Of a DNA stretch of 64,000 nt, positions 38,701 to 44,965 are shown in pieces; the stretch's first letter is position 1, and the number at the start of each line of letters is the position of its first letter. The stretch is taken from assembly GCA_030141605.1 (NCBI GenBank), contig JAQGDQ010000067.1, forward strand, positions 248,001 through 312,000. The letters are read 5' to 3'. Origin of the DNA: Tubiluchus corallicola. Lineage: Eukaryota > Priapulida > Priapulimorpha > Priapulimorphida > Tubiluchidae. Both the position numbers and the translations under genes were made by a program. Under the pieces are notes generated by a model. It ran no database searches. It was not told the DNA's origin and was given only the letters and a program-made list of their open reading frames with translations.

Positions 38701-40841
38701 ACTTAGAAGTTTATTATCCTAGTCCTACATAGAGTGACCGCTACTCAGCCAAGTTTTTAACGACCAACAAAGTGATTTTTTTTTTGGTATCTTATACAGG
38801 AACAGTTCTCAAACAGGATAGGTACTTTCATCTCAGTGGACAAGCCGAGGATCAAAGGACCACCGGTCAAAAGACAACCACTCAAAAGACCACCTTTAAC
38901 ACTTTAAGTGGTCAAAGGACCACCAGTTAGGGGACGGTCAAAGGACTACCAGTGGATGCTCTGACTGCAGCTGTAGTGAAAATGAAACTTCGACTTATGG
39001 TTGATATTTTATTTAATAAAGTGTTACTGATAATTTTTTTGTATTAATATTAATGATTGATAAAAAATGTCTTTTACTTTTTTATTTTCATTTAAAATTT
39101 ATTTCGTACTGTTGCGGGGCTGAGCCTCGCCCTCTGTTGCGTTCAAATTTTCACTCACTCAAGGACGTAGATATGCGGCCTGTATGCTATTTCAAAGTCG
39201 CTTTATGGTAAAACACCCATGTAAATCAAAATGTAATAATCTTACCTACATAAAATTCAAAAATCCTACCTTCTGACTCGCTCAAATTTAAACACTTACC
39301 TATTTCACCTGTGCGAAGTCTATAAAAATAAGTGGTGGCACTGTTTCCTGTTTCTGTTTCCTTGAGTTCAGTGGTTGCTGGAGCTTGAGCACCAAGCAGG
39401 ACAAGCCTGCACCCGCCCTCCCGGGACTTGTTTCCCAACTGTTTGGAGTGGTGAACCCTCAAGGGTAGATTCATTTTTATGTTTTATGTTTAGCCAGCTA
39501 TTTGTTTTTTTTTTGGTTATAAAGATTTTTTCAAACATTAACATTTTAATTTTACAAAATTACTAAGTTAGTCAAGATTTTGGTCGGGCCTTATGCCGCT
39601 CGTTCAATGCTGGTAAATGTTTCCCAGTGGTTTGGTTTAGTAATTTCGTTTCAGGATGTCGTTTTCAAACAGAAGTTTCTCGCCCACCGATAGCTCTGGT
39701 TCCAGGGCTGATTACTACACCCTGGCGACGAGAACCCGACGTTAGAACAGTACATTAGAAAAGTACACAGTATGGCAAGAAAAGGTAAACACTTATCTGT
39801 ACACTAGACTAACAGATAAAAAACTAATTATATGCTTTAAAAAGCAACGGAAATCATTTTTATTAAGTAGGTTTGAGGATAGAGTTTTTGGGGGAGTTTT
39901 TACTATAAAAACACCGCTTTTATAACTGATCAATAACTGATGTATAATCACGTACTTCGTCATCATTAGGAAAAGTTCTAGTGTTTGTGGATCGTTTCAC
40001 GGAACGTATGAAACATCTTCTCACATTAATTAGTGTTTATCAGTGTCAGGTTCCGAGATAACGGGACAGCATCATTATAATAAAAATTTCATGCAGGTGT
40101 GACATTCCTACCTGAAAACAAACTTTGCCGCCTATTACCCCCTTGGATGCGGTTTCTTTCTTATTGCGGTAACATCTTGGCTCCAAAGAGCTGCTGCTTT
40201 TTAATTTTCTGTCGAAGTATTTTTGTTGAAAATAATTTGTGAATAAAACTGAAATCAGTTGTTATGAGTTATACATTAAGATACTATTTCCAAGCAGCCA
40301 AGCAAGGTCCCATCGATTTCCTTACTAAACGTACAGGTATTCGAATCACATGAAATTTGGTGTTGCATCATTGATAACACACCAAAATAATTTCTACCAT
40401 TCAGTTCACCTAGCACTAAAAACGGAATCTAGAGATGGACTGGTTGCTTCAAGTAAAACAGTGTTGGTCCCTCAGTCTATCAAACTTTTGACCCATTGAC
40501 AAGCCGTTAGATGCCTGTTAGACATGACGTGATTAGGAAAAGTTGGTAGAAGCTGGGACAGTTTCCCAGATACTGTATTAAGTATTATAATGATTTTGAT
40601 TCCTCTGCCAATCACTACTAACTAATACAGTTCAGTCATGAATATTAGTCACATGGCATGCTCAAAGTGTGCTTGCTCTGACCATTTCAATTAAATCTAC
40701 AAACGAAAATATTTTTGAATAAATCTCGGAAATTATTAAGTCACGTAAAAGTCCAATCTCAAATCACTCACTTTGACCCGAAGTACAGACGAAGCATAAT
40801 AGCACCATAAAAATGAGTACGTAGACAGACGCCGCAGTCAT
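8315..40841 (-). CDS. Five-repeat cadherin (PCDH15/CDHR5-like), 14 coding exons, 3' end not found
   Basis: A membrane adhesion receptor of the cadherin superfamily. Calcium-dependent ectodomain adhesion is known for the family and inferred here. Coding exons, 5' to 3': 40841-40772, 38457-38383, 37994-37849, 37323-37249, 36996-36904, 30953-30846, 30516-30424, 29980-29855, 25864-25774, 22786-22177, 21854-21685, 20449-20323, 18797-18679, 8496-8315. All borders are GT-AG. The phases fit throughout and give 2085 nt, or 695 codons, with no stop. Layout: signal peptide 1-23, EC1 about 24-142 with Cys27/Cys115, EC2 143-247, EC3 248-355, EC4 356-455, EC5 456-548, transmembrane 568-593, tail 594-695. 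EC3 and EC4 keep canonical calcium motifs; the EC1, EC4 and EC5 linkers are degenerate. The EC1 cysteine pair and the EC3 pattern recall PCDH15 and CDHR5; the subfamily is inferred. The stop codon and 3' UTR were not found. Confidence 0.92.
8984..10330 (+). pseudogene. LINE B ORF1: coiled coil plus SGNH esterase
   Basis: A Lys/Glu-rich heptad region at about 9080-9235 (KAKNDEKENKKAIQCLESKL) precedes the esterase. Block I is LVLGDSRTIYLNP near 9461, with the nucleophile Ser in GDS. Block III is IIACGVNDI near 9598 and the C-terminal DSLHF at about 9939 supplies the Asp-x-x-His pair. All three catalytic blocks survive, but a stop at 9239 and frameshifts near 9370 and 9597 break the frame. A tail continues in another frame to 10330. 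CR1 ORF1 esterases are known; what this one did in the life cycle is not clear from sequence. Confidence 0.82.
10331..11008 (+). other. LINE B inter-ORF region
   Basis: AT-rich sequence between ORF1 and ORF2. A 62-codon open stretch at 10809-10997 has no family I recognise and may be the decayed beginning of ORF2. Nothing else seen. Confidence 0.4.
11009..12905 (+). pseudogene. LINE B ORF2: endonuclease and N-terminal RT
   Basis: Endonuclease blocks are FLNINIQSLLKKHW at about 11218, IVDITET at 11300, KNKKGGGTAMYI at 11392, YRPPNLKHKTF at 11523, MGDVNLDI at 11621 and PTRISKTSTTVTDHF at 11724. These cover most APE-like motifs. RT begins at about 12457: NKGSGPSAIPIKILKD, KMANVTLIHKKDS, NYRVISVIHCLGKVWERII and HQFGFRNND. 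It then ends at the Gypsy LTR. A TGA replaces the Trp after ITET near 11320, and other stops follow near 11490 and 12235. Confidence 0.85.
12911..13137 (+). repeat. 5' LTR of the Gypsy element
   Basis: It aligns to 17269-17551. The best-matching block is 12952-13137 and ends TGCCA. An AATAAA-like signal lies at 13087. Relative to the 3' LTR it lacks about 60 bases near its start but has about 10 bases missing from the 3' copy. The start at TGTCACCC is chosen because the 3' copy has TTCACCC directly after a purine tract. Confidence 0.7.
13315..13930 (+). pseudogene. Gypsy gag
   Basis: A 134-codon open stretch contains SELWENYVENLLCHLRGC, HDIFIGTVGAETFSLLKNLL and PWQSESLKFLSRKR, the usual capsid-like Gypsy pattern (an aromatic-rich start, then ETFSLLKNLL and a basic FLSRKR motif). 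A TGA at 13717 ends it and the remainder to about 13930 is frameshifted. Later CCHC knuckles are not clear. Confidence 0.75.
14035..14330 (+). pseudogene. Gypsy aspartic protease
   Basis: The catalytic motif VKMELDTGAS lies at about 14110-14137 and is followed immediately by a TGA stop. The downstream strand LRGYSNEVITVLGIVEVPV fits the rest of a retropepsin. The two catalytic halves would dimerise in the active enzyme (known for the family). Confidence 0.8.
14347..15477 (+). pseudogene. Gypsy reverse transcriptase
   Basis: RT segments follow in several frames: PYALTDKVEKEYERLIQEGV near 14550, IRVCGDYKAVND near 14675, FSVLDLK near 14790 and the catalytic YIDDILIA box at 14973-14996, intact in itself. 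Then come KYLGHVLNNDGI and SQLKSFLGMVNCYAKFVPN at 15100-15250. At least four frameshifts or stops separate these pieces. Confidence 0.88.
15446..15900 (+). pseudogene. Gypsy RNase H and connection
   Basis: RPIAFASRTLSSAEKNYAQI, GVSIIFGVKHFHMYLYR and FTLVTNHKPL mark the Gypsy RNase H fold. A stop at 15632 interrupts LT-IFNPK. Then YQYDIVYRSSNANANADMLS shows the usual RNase H end (D in ADMLS). Confidence 0.88.
15901..16540 (+). pseudogene. Gypsy integrase, truncated
   Basis: The HHCC zinc end is visible as ELHDCHPGVT and TCQQCSDLCKN, with stops near 16085. The catalytic core has IHVDFAEV (first Asp), LVSDDGPLFIS (second Asp) and SSNGLAEESS (Glu). Shortly after the Glu the frame ends. About 100 residues of core and linker are missing before the C-terminal part at 16539. 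Confidence 0.85.
16541..17115 (+). pseudogene. Gypsy integrase C-terminal tail
   Basis: HVYSLCQHVKVRNLRGGGEK and WIPGIITEFKGPHTYLVKL resemble the C-terminal SH3-like domain of Gypsy integrases. A frameshift near 16785 leads into a Pro/Thr/Val-rich stretch ending TSRRSKRTIVALKQLNL, a typical RRSxR tail, with a stop at 17113. Confidence 0.78.
17116..17268 (+). other. Gypsy 3' untranslated segment with purine tract
   Basis: Non-coding sequence ending in GAGGATGAGG at 17259-17268, a plausible polypurine tract priming plus-strand synthesis just before the 3' LTR. Confidence 0.5.
17269..17551 (+). repeat. 3' LTR of the Gypsy element
   Basis: Its core at 17376-17551 matches the 5' LTR with few substitutions and one 10-base gap. 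It ends TTGCCA. Directly after it LINE B coding sequence resumes (KKDASSTTLTIDN). Confidence 0.72.
17555..18540 (+). mobile_element. LINE B 3' part: RT thumb, C-terminus, 3' UTR
   Basis: It starts in the RT region after the palm: VKFLGIQVDNDLS, then ILPHFLYGC and KLNLLQNYALRLIGGYSYKR. From 17795 a 168-codon stretch stays open to TTILLWNSLPLQVKQIRSL-type sequence near 18130-18190 and stops at 18299. The tail is AT-rich with TTTAATTAAG repeats and ends near AATAAAG at about 18508. The family match to the left part is inferred from position, strand and the conserved order of motifs. Confidence 0.78.
18679..18797 (-). CDS. Cadherin exon 13: cytoplasmic tail, part 1
   Basis: The acceptor is tttacag|AC and the donor AAAG|GTTGGT. 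Residues 595-634 are hydrophilic and include GKLYQNPANYDLAIEKHEAM. I see no recognised catenin-binding motif, as is usual for PCDH15/CDHR-type tails. It exits in phase 1 into an intron swollen to 10.2 kb by transposons. Confidence 0.88.
18798..20322 (-). other. Cadherin intron 12
   Basis: AT-rich intron. At about 19461-19950 a region starts TGTAGTGTCCGGAATTAG after a purine-rich GAGGTGGAG and ends shortly after an AATAAAATAG signal. It resembles a solo LTR in layout, but no duplicate or target repeat proves it. Nothing else seen. Confidence 0.35.
20323..20449 (-). CDS. Cadherin exon 12: transmembrane helix
   Basis: The acceptor is tttcag|GG and the donor CGCCA|GTAAGT. Residues 553-594 have a short Pro/Gln-rich stalk and then a single hydrophobic helix at 568-593 (IIIILAAIAGIMFIVILLLA core), closed by an Arg stop-transfer signal. 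This makes the protein a type I single-pass receptor. Phase 1 to 2. Confidence 0.94.
20450..21684 (-). other. Cadherin intron 11
   Basis: About 1.2 kb with no recognised element. Open stretches of about 85-105 codons on both strands at 20525-20936 look like chance: no family resemblance and overlapping on opposite strands. Confidence 0.5.
21685..21854 (-). CDS. Cadherin exon 11: EC5 C-terminal part
   Basis: The acceptor is tatag|AT and the donor ACTTG|GTAAGT. Residues 496-552 begin EYFEINNKGEIFTTNL, the usual F-x-I-x-x-x-x-G-x-I cadherin strand. They continue with CEFSVMACNRPND and end in AEILVTLPSL. Three cysteines (520, 527, 540) are clustered in this membrane-proximal repeat. Phase 2 entry, phase 1 exit. 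Confidence 0.92.
22177..22786 (-). CDS. Cadherin exon 10: EC3 end, EC4, EC5 start
   Basis: The largest exon (610 bp), with acceptor tttgcag|AG and donor AAAGA|GTAAGC. Residues 293-495/496 include FQINTKTGIITVAGKL, the canonical linker INDNAPSF at 348-355, and the EC4 opening VMENAPVGTTVLQVSATDAD with its Glu366 and DAD (381-383) ligands. Next comes VASDGKF in EC4. The EC4-EC5 linker is KTNKKNPVF, which lacks the DxND acids, so that junction probably binds little calcium. An NRT sequon lies at about 465. Confidence 0.96.
23743..24040 (+). repeat. 165-bp imperfect tandem duplication
   Basis: TTGCTGAGTGAGATGGACAC occurs at 23746 and again at 23911, and GGTATTGATCAATCAGTCTT follows in both. The second copy has small indels. 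The translated units both read about LSEMDTL, HRFN and GIDQSVLY. This could be part of the adjoining retroelement, but I do not recognise a domain. Confidence 0.8.
24330..24640 (+). pseudogene. BEL/Pao-like pol C-terminal fragment
   Basis: In the plus strand the frame reads RIRDQYLFNLHT, then KQGVIPLVRYIVLVQ, YWPFEGVIPGKDGRPRDAVL and SLYPLENG. This follows the end of BEL/Pao (and some Gypsy) polyproteins: an arginine-rich YL..LR..H segment, a valine-rich G-D-V-V-L-V-like strand, WPLG.V and DGR.R.A, then a PLE ending. Stops are frequent. BEL/Pao rather than Gypsy is inferred. Confidence 0.5.
25009..25235 (+). repeat. Probable LTR following the BEL/Pao-like fragment
   Basis: It begins TGATGTGAAG directly after the purine-rich AGTGGGGCGG, and holds an AATAAAAG signal at about 25183. 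It may end before TGGTGCTGTTG, which resembles a primer-binding site. Only one copy is in the window, so the borders are guesses. Confidence 0.4.
25581..25734. repeat. 77-bp tandem duplication
   Basis: Two head-to-tail units, 25581-25657 and 25658-25734. Both contain AATATGCTAAAGCTACATTT and GACAGAGAACCACCATCTTC with only a few mismatches. It lies 40 bases from the donor of cadherin exon 9, inside the intron. Confidence 0.9.
25774..25864 (-). CDS. Cadherin exon 9: EC3 DxD segment
   Basis: The acceptor is ttttag|GGA and the donor CATTG|GTTAGT, a weaker donor. Residues 263-292 contain IYALDQDTGINSPILYSF, a textbook cadherin strand with the DxDxGxN calcium motif at 277-283. It exits in phase 1 and completes a Glu codon with exon 10. 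Confidence 0.93.
26716..26770. repeat. (AAT)n microsatellite
   Basis: About 18 uninterrupted trinucleotide units. Confidence 0.95.
28281..28590 (-). pseudogene. hAT transposase C-terminal (dimerisation) fragment
   Basis: A 91-codon minus-strand stretch contains IPITTSEPECYFSTLKRIKT and then STMNHERLNALEVLSIE. This is the hAT C-terminal dimerisation domain (SE-x-x-FS-x-L-K-x-IK followed by R-L-x-x-L-x-x-L-S-I). It closely resembles the hAT-type domains found in ZMYM/zf-TTF-like animal transposases. No catalytic RNase H-like core is seen, so this is a 5'-truncated remnant. The Cys in ECYFS is where many members have Arg/Cys-S. It is in the same orientation as the cadherin gene but off frame from its exons. 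Confidence 0.85.
28591..29854. other. Non-coding intron stretch
   Basis: No recognised gene or repeat. It may include the decayed rest of the hAT element, but no motif supports this. Confidence 0.4.
29855..29980 (-). CDS. Cadherin exon 8: EC2 end and EC3 start
   Basis: The acceptor is ctctag|GAT and the donor TCTGTG|GTAAGC. Residues 221-262 begin DGGSPPLW, a hallmark cadherin segment. They continue through SNLTVNVIDEDNLNPVF, the EC2-EC3 linker, into the first EC3 strand. NLT and NAS sequons are present. The exon is symmetric, phase 0 to 0. Confidence 0.94.
30424..30516 (-). CDS. Cadherin exon 7: EC2 middle
   Basis: The acceptor is gaacag|GAT and the donor ATACAG|GTATGT. Residues 190-220 include AKKLDYRVVTTLTVMLKIQ. 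LDYR stands where cadherins have the LDRE/LDYE calcium-ligand motif. The exon is symmetric, phase 0 to 0. Confidence 0.92.
30846..30953 (-). CDS. Cadherin exon 6: EC2 first half
   Basis: The acceptor is ctgcag|TTG and the donor ACTTT|GTAAGT. Residues 154-189 carry VEVGTTLITVNGADDDYEHP, the usual strand-B pattern followed by an Asp-rich stretch equivalent to the cadherin DxD calcium motif, then an FLYYSLEPG strand. The exon is symmetric, phase 0 to 0. Confidence 0.92.
32353..32421. repeat. (ATT)n/(ATC)n composite microsatellite
   Basis: Runs of TTA/ATT flank a short ATC run, with several interruptions. Confidence 0.9.
35556..35585. repeat. (AAT)n microsatellite
   Basis: About ten uninterrupted units. 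Confidence 0.9.
36904..36996 (-). CDS. Cadherin exon 5: EC1-EC2 junction
   Basis: The acceptor is tttacag|AAA and the donor GTGAG|GTGAGT. Residues 123-153 contain IIQIDVYVDDINNKVPYF, the EC1-EC2 linker. The canonical DxNDNxP calcium linker is changed to DINNKVP, keeping some acidic and Asn ligands. The exon is symmetric, phase 0 to 0. Confidence 0.92.
37249..37323 (-). CDS. Cadherin exon 4: EC1, second cysteine
   Basis: The acceptor is ttttag|ATT and the donor CACAA|GTATGC. It encodes 25 residues (98-122), including SPIRLTIDCQAKQG. Cys115 sits on the penultimate EC1 strand, where PCDH15/CDHR5-type EC1 repeats also have a cysteine. Its length is a multiple of three and both edges are phase 0. 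Confidence 0.9.
37849..37994 (-). CDS. Cadherin exon 3: EC1 core
   Basis: The acceptor is gctacag|GT and the donor ATGG|GTAAGT. Residues 49-97 include GYIVGLIKVNGDDADISLLL and a VFELR strand. Between them these resemble the EC1 strand pattern of PCDH15-type cadherins. One NYT sequon is present. The exon exits in phase 0. Confidence 0.9.
38383..38457 (-). CDS. Cadherin exon 2: EC1 N-terminal strand
   Basis: The acceptor is tttag|AT and the donor GCAG|GTAGGT. It encodes residues 24-48 (NSLCEYDGIESGLPLTFDML and on), starting the mature protein. Cys27 is the first of the two EC1 cysteines expected to pair with Cys115 in exon 4. An NET glycosylation sequon lies near the exon end. Entry and exit are both phase 1. 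Confidence 0.88.
38841..39930 (+). mobile_element. Fold-back-like repeat, copy 1, interrupted by a solo LTR
   Basis: It opens with an array of about 15-bp imperfect units of the form GGTCAAAGGACCACC (38850-38960) and continues as AT-rich sequence to 39109, then resumes at 39754-39930. It is the paralogue of 46651-47123, which lacks the interruption. No coding potential. The element family is not one I can name; the array-based ends recall fold-back or MITE elements. Confidence 0.8.
39110..39749 (+). mobile_element. Solo LTR, 640 bp, with GTAC target duplication
   Basis: It begins TGTT and ends AACA (TG...CA) and is flanked by GTAC at 39106-39109 and 39750-39753. The paralogous repeat at 46949-46952 shows the empty site as one GTAC. 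The content is non-coding. A GGCGACGAGAACCCG stretch lies near its end. This is the usual outcome of LTR-LTR recombination in an LTR retrotransposon. Strand is assigned arbitrarily because a solo LTR has no coding cue. It lies in cadherin intron 1. Confidence 0.88.
39931..40771 (-). other. Remainder of cadherin intron 1
   Basis: No gene or repeat recognised between the fold-back copy and exon 1. Confidence 0.45.
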
Positions 40842-40868
40842 GTTGCTCATTCAGACAACAACGCACAC
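40772..40868 (-). CDS. Cadherin exon 1: start codon and signal peptide
   Basis: The ATG is at 40841-40839 and the donor is CAAA|GTGAGT after 40772. The 23 residues have a hydrophobic core (VYVLIFMVLLCFVC) followed by TSGQ, a typical secretory signal peptide with cleavage expected close to the exon end. The exon leaves one base (phase 1), which completes an Asn codon with exon 2. The 27 bases before the ATG are 5' UTR. An AG acceptor just above 40868 (ttacag) suggests that the UTR is itself spliced to a more distal exon. Confidence 0.85.
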
Positions 40869-41186
40869 CTGTAATCATTACAGAACAATTTAGTATATAA
40901 TCTCGGGAATTACAATCTTTGCAAATTAATGTAAAAAAACTGTTGCCTCAGTTTGATAGTAATTTATTGTATTTTAGGAGTTAGCTACATAGATAGAAAT
41001 TTATTTTAGTATACATTAAAATTGCGTTCATTTCTCTAAACGATGTTTCCATAACGGCCAAACTTGGTAATTTAGTAACTGTATAAATCAGTTTTTAGGT
41101 AATAAAACTGTAAAAAATAATTCAAAAGTTCTCAACACCTCGTACGGACGATGCAAACGCTTTGAAAATTCATTTTTATGATTTGC

Positions 41187-41294
<108 letters not shown>

Positions 41295-41446
41295 TTTATT
41301 CGTATATCACTTGTGCAGTAATGCATATACATACATTGTACGAATAGTACGCTATGTTATTTACATAGTAGTTAACAAATAATAATTATGGAATAATGGT
41401 TAATTGGTTAGTGGTTACAATAATTACACTGTACGGTTTAAGTCCG

Positions 41447-42540
41447 CTTCCCAGAAAAAACATTTCCAAGGAAATATTTTTCCTAGAAAACTCGTTTCAC
41501 AGAAAAAGTATTTCCCAGAAATATTTTTTAACGGAAAAATCCCGGCTGCGTTTTTAGTTGCAAGATCTGCCTTTGGTTTCTTACTTCTGTTTGCCTCTTC
41601 TCTACCTCCTTTCCTCCTTACCCATCTCATTTTTTCCTCTCTTCCTCTCTCCTCCTGTCTTTTCTTGTCCCACTCTATTCTCTCTCTCTCTCTTTCTTTC
41701 TCAATACCTCTTTCCCTATCTTTTCTGCTAATAGTTTTCACAGCGCTTTAAGTAAGGACTATCATAATTATTGAAAATGACGCAATGTATCCAGCACAAC
41801 AGACGTCTGAATGTGCCGTATTTTAACGAGTTTAACTCATGTTGATATTTCTCCTGTAAATTGATTACAACTAATTTTAGCGTTAAATTACAATCAATAA
41901 GCCATATATCACCTCAAATTTAATCAATTTTCAATGGCTTTGAAAATGAAGTTTAATAAACAATCTAGAAAATGAAAACAACGAGCCTTATGTTGGAGTT
42001 TAAATTTGCCCAATAAACTATGCTCCTTCACAAGATTTTTTACAGATTACTTTATGGGTAGGACCGGATCCTAGTTCATTTTTAAAATAATTCTCTGAGA
42101 CAAAATGTTAAACAGACAGAGGTGTCACAGTCACAATCAGATGCATGTACACCCTCCCTTAATCAGCGAAATAATTCGGTATAGCAGTGAAAGGAACTGT
42201 CCAAAGTGAGGTTAATTAGCAGTCACCTAACTAATCCGTTGCCAGGCTTGACAATACCTCACTTCAGTAGCCAATCACACCCCGTGATTATTCACTATTG
42301 CGGATATTCTGATATTCTGCGGATATTACAAATCTACTTTCTTGCCTTAATGAGTTGACCAATTTTTTTATAATATAATCGGTATTAATCGAAACACGTA
42401 GTTAAAACAAACAACTTTTTATTTCGCATCATCTAACTGCGTTTTAAAAACGATTTATTACATTTTCTGTGAAATATATTTTCTGGGAAATGACAAATTC
42501 TGGGAAACAATTCTGACAAAAAACTTTTCTGTTAACGAGT
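41447..42540. mobile_element. Fold-back-like element with TTTCCCAGAAAA subrepeats
   Basis: The left end (41447-41540) has six imperfect units of about 16 bp close to TTTCCCAGAAAAAGTA. The right end (42462-42540) has four to five units of the same motif in the opposite orientation (TTCTGGGAAA). The interior is unrelated AT-rich sequence with a CT-rich block at 41620-41705. Inverted terminal arrays of short repeats define fold-back transposons; the assignment is inferred. It has no coding content. Confidence 0.6.
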
Positions 42541-42849
42541 CTACCCCCACGCTCACGCCACCCCCACGGTGCATGATTTATAATTTCCGTTAGTTCATAA
42601 TGACACAGTGGCATATAGCATAATTTTATTCAAACAGTCCAAAATTACTAATGCGCCAGGTGATCCTCCTAGGTGAGAGGCTTCAGCCTGGTTAGAGGCA
42701 GACGCCTAAATACACAGTATTTTAATGCATTTTAACCAACCGTTCCTTTTTGTCCAACAGCTAAACGCCGTTTTTTTGGCAGAAACTTCCATTTTCGATG
42801 CATGTGTTTCTCAGCAGTTTTCTTATGTTCTGATGATCCTTTCAAAAAT

Positions 42850-43557
42850 ATTAAGGGTGTTCCTTTGTCACCCTTGAGCATTTTGACATGTTGGGCTAAA
42901 AGTATTACAGTGAAAGATATGTGTGCTATGGTGCGGTAAATGTTACATTGGGTGGTAGTGAGTTCTAAAGTTTAGGTCCGCTATAGCTAATGAAATGTTT
43001 TGCAATACTGGTTCTGCAGTAACTAATCATTGTATTGTTAATCATTATATCGAGAATTATGTGATTTGAGATTCTTAATTACAGGATTCTTGAAACGTGT
43101 AGGGAATAGATCATTGTTATTTTTATAAAAAAATGGCAGTTTTATAGGAAATCAGATCATCAATTATTAGTACTCTACACTCGCTATAGCTTGATTTAGT
43201 AACTGAACTGAATTTGGAGAGTCTGTACAGGGTGCGTACAAATTTACGTTGCAAGCTGTGAAGTGGATTTAAGTTGGTCTTGTAAGTACTACCCCAAAGC
43301 ATATTTATATAGGAAAGATATGGTAAGATAATGTGTTATATAAAGTTATTATATAAGTTATAAAGGTAATCTAAATAATCTAATTCTAATCTAAGCCTAA
43401 ATCTGATTGTATTCCGTTTGTTTCTTTTTTTTTGTAAGATTTGTCGGATATAACGAACAAATCCGTTTCTTTCAGGAGTGATAAGAACTCCATCTAAATA
43501 CAGAAAAAACTCATAGATTTTGGTAGAACGCCGTTTGGAGGACTGGATGCCTGGCAC
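42850..43557 (-). mobile_element. LINE-A-family 3' fragment
   Basis: The minus strand gives LDGVLITPE, then LPYL-type and GVV/WGSTYKTNLNPLHSLQRKF-type sequence in shifting frames, and CRTSIAKHFISYSGPKL near 42980. Each corresponds to a part of LINE A at 6810-7370 in the same order. It is truncated at the 5' end and broken by many stops. Confidence 0.78.
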
Positions 43558-44876
43558 GCGAGTTGAATTATTTGACTATTCAAACTGAACGGCAATTCAT
43601 TTCTCAAACTTTAAAAAACTTAACAATAAGTAAACGACAATTACAACAAATAAAACAGACATCGAATGGATTTTTTCCATCGAACTAACTCAAACGCAGC
43701 CAGGCTCACGTTTACATAAACTTTTAGAAAAAGGTGAACCTGGCACTCTCTTCGTATGACCGAAAATAATAGGCGCTGATAATAATTTGCCGATATCACG
43801 CAACGAAGGAATTACAACCATCAGATAAAGGTGATGTATTTGTGCATGACAGATTCCTGATATACTCATCTACAACCTACGAGAATTTGAAAACCTTACT
43901 TTTCCCAGGTAAGAGCAGTCAATAACAGATTCACTATATTTATGATTTACATATTTTAATACTATGATAAACAAAATAAATATATTTTGTGTATGAATAG
44001 CAAATATTTACTAGACACAATTTACACAGTAAAACAGTAGCTCGTCGTTAACCATAACGATTTTTATATACAAGTACCTGCTTACAGGTGAAAAGAAGCA
44101 GACGTAATCAGAAGCTCAGTTGTGAGCCAAATACAAACTTCCTTTAACATATTGCTGTAGGAACAGATAATAAAAGCAAACATTTCCTCTGTGATCTCAG
44201 AGTTTTAGATTGATCATTTGATATTTTGTTATCACAAGCCAAAAAATTGACGATAATTGCGAAATTAATTGTTGAAAATTCTCGTATTGATGTACTACGG
44301 TCATTAACTCAGTCATTGAGGCGATCATCAAAGTGACAATGCCATTCGGGTCACTGTTCGCGAAAGAACATAAAAACGGATATTTCCCGTGGATATAGGC
44401 GGCTACTTCTATTAACTACAGGCTCCCAATATGAGCCTCAACAACACCACTATGGTAACAGCTTAAAGCAAAGTGCAAACTGAATTAGTCCAGTTTATTT
44501 TGTACACAAAACAGACGGTTTTTGACGAAGTATTGTGTATACCTAAAGGATGAAGCGTATAGAGATCAGTCTCTGGTTTACCTTTTCTCAGTGGTAAAAG
44601 GTAAAAATTCTTCAAAGAACGAACCTTAAAAATTCTTCAAAGAACGTTCCTTAAAGAAATTACACAAAAACAAAAAAGGAAATCCTTGGCTGTAGGCACT
44701 ATAGCAAAATAACCCAAAAAGGACTACCAAATTTCAACTTAGTCAATACCATATTATGCGAATAATTAGCTATACATATACGAATGTTTTTAATTTCATT
44801 TTTCTCATAGCGTTTTTAAACTACATATAGGAATAACATGTATTAATCGCTTTACTAGAAATAATAACCAAACACA

Positions 44877-44880
<4 letters not shown>
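43558..44880. other. Non-genic stretch
   Basis: No gene recognised. TTCTTCAAAGAACG is repeated twice near 44610-44645. Confidence 0.4.
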
Positions 44881-44949
<69 letters not shown>

Positions 44950-44965
44950 ACTCACTCACTCACAC
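44881..44965. repeat. (CT)n then (CACT)n microsatellite
   Basis: About 32 CT units followed by a short CACT run. Confidence 0.95.
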
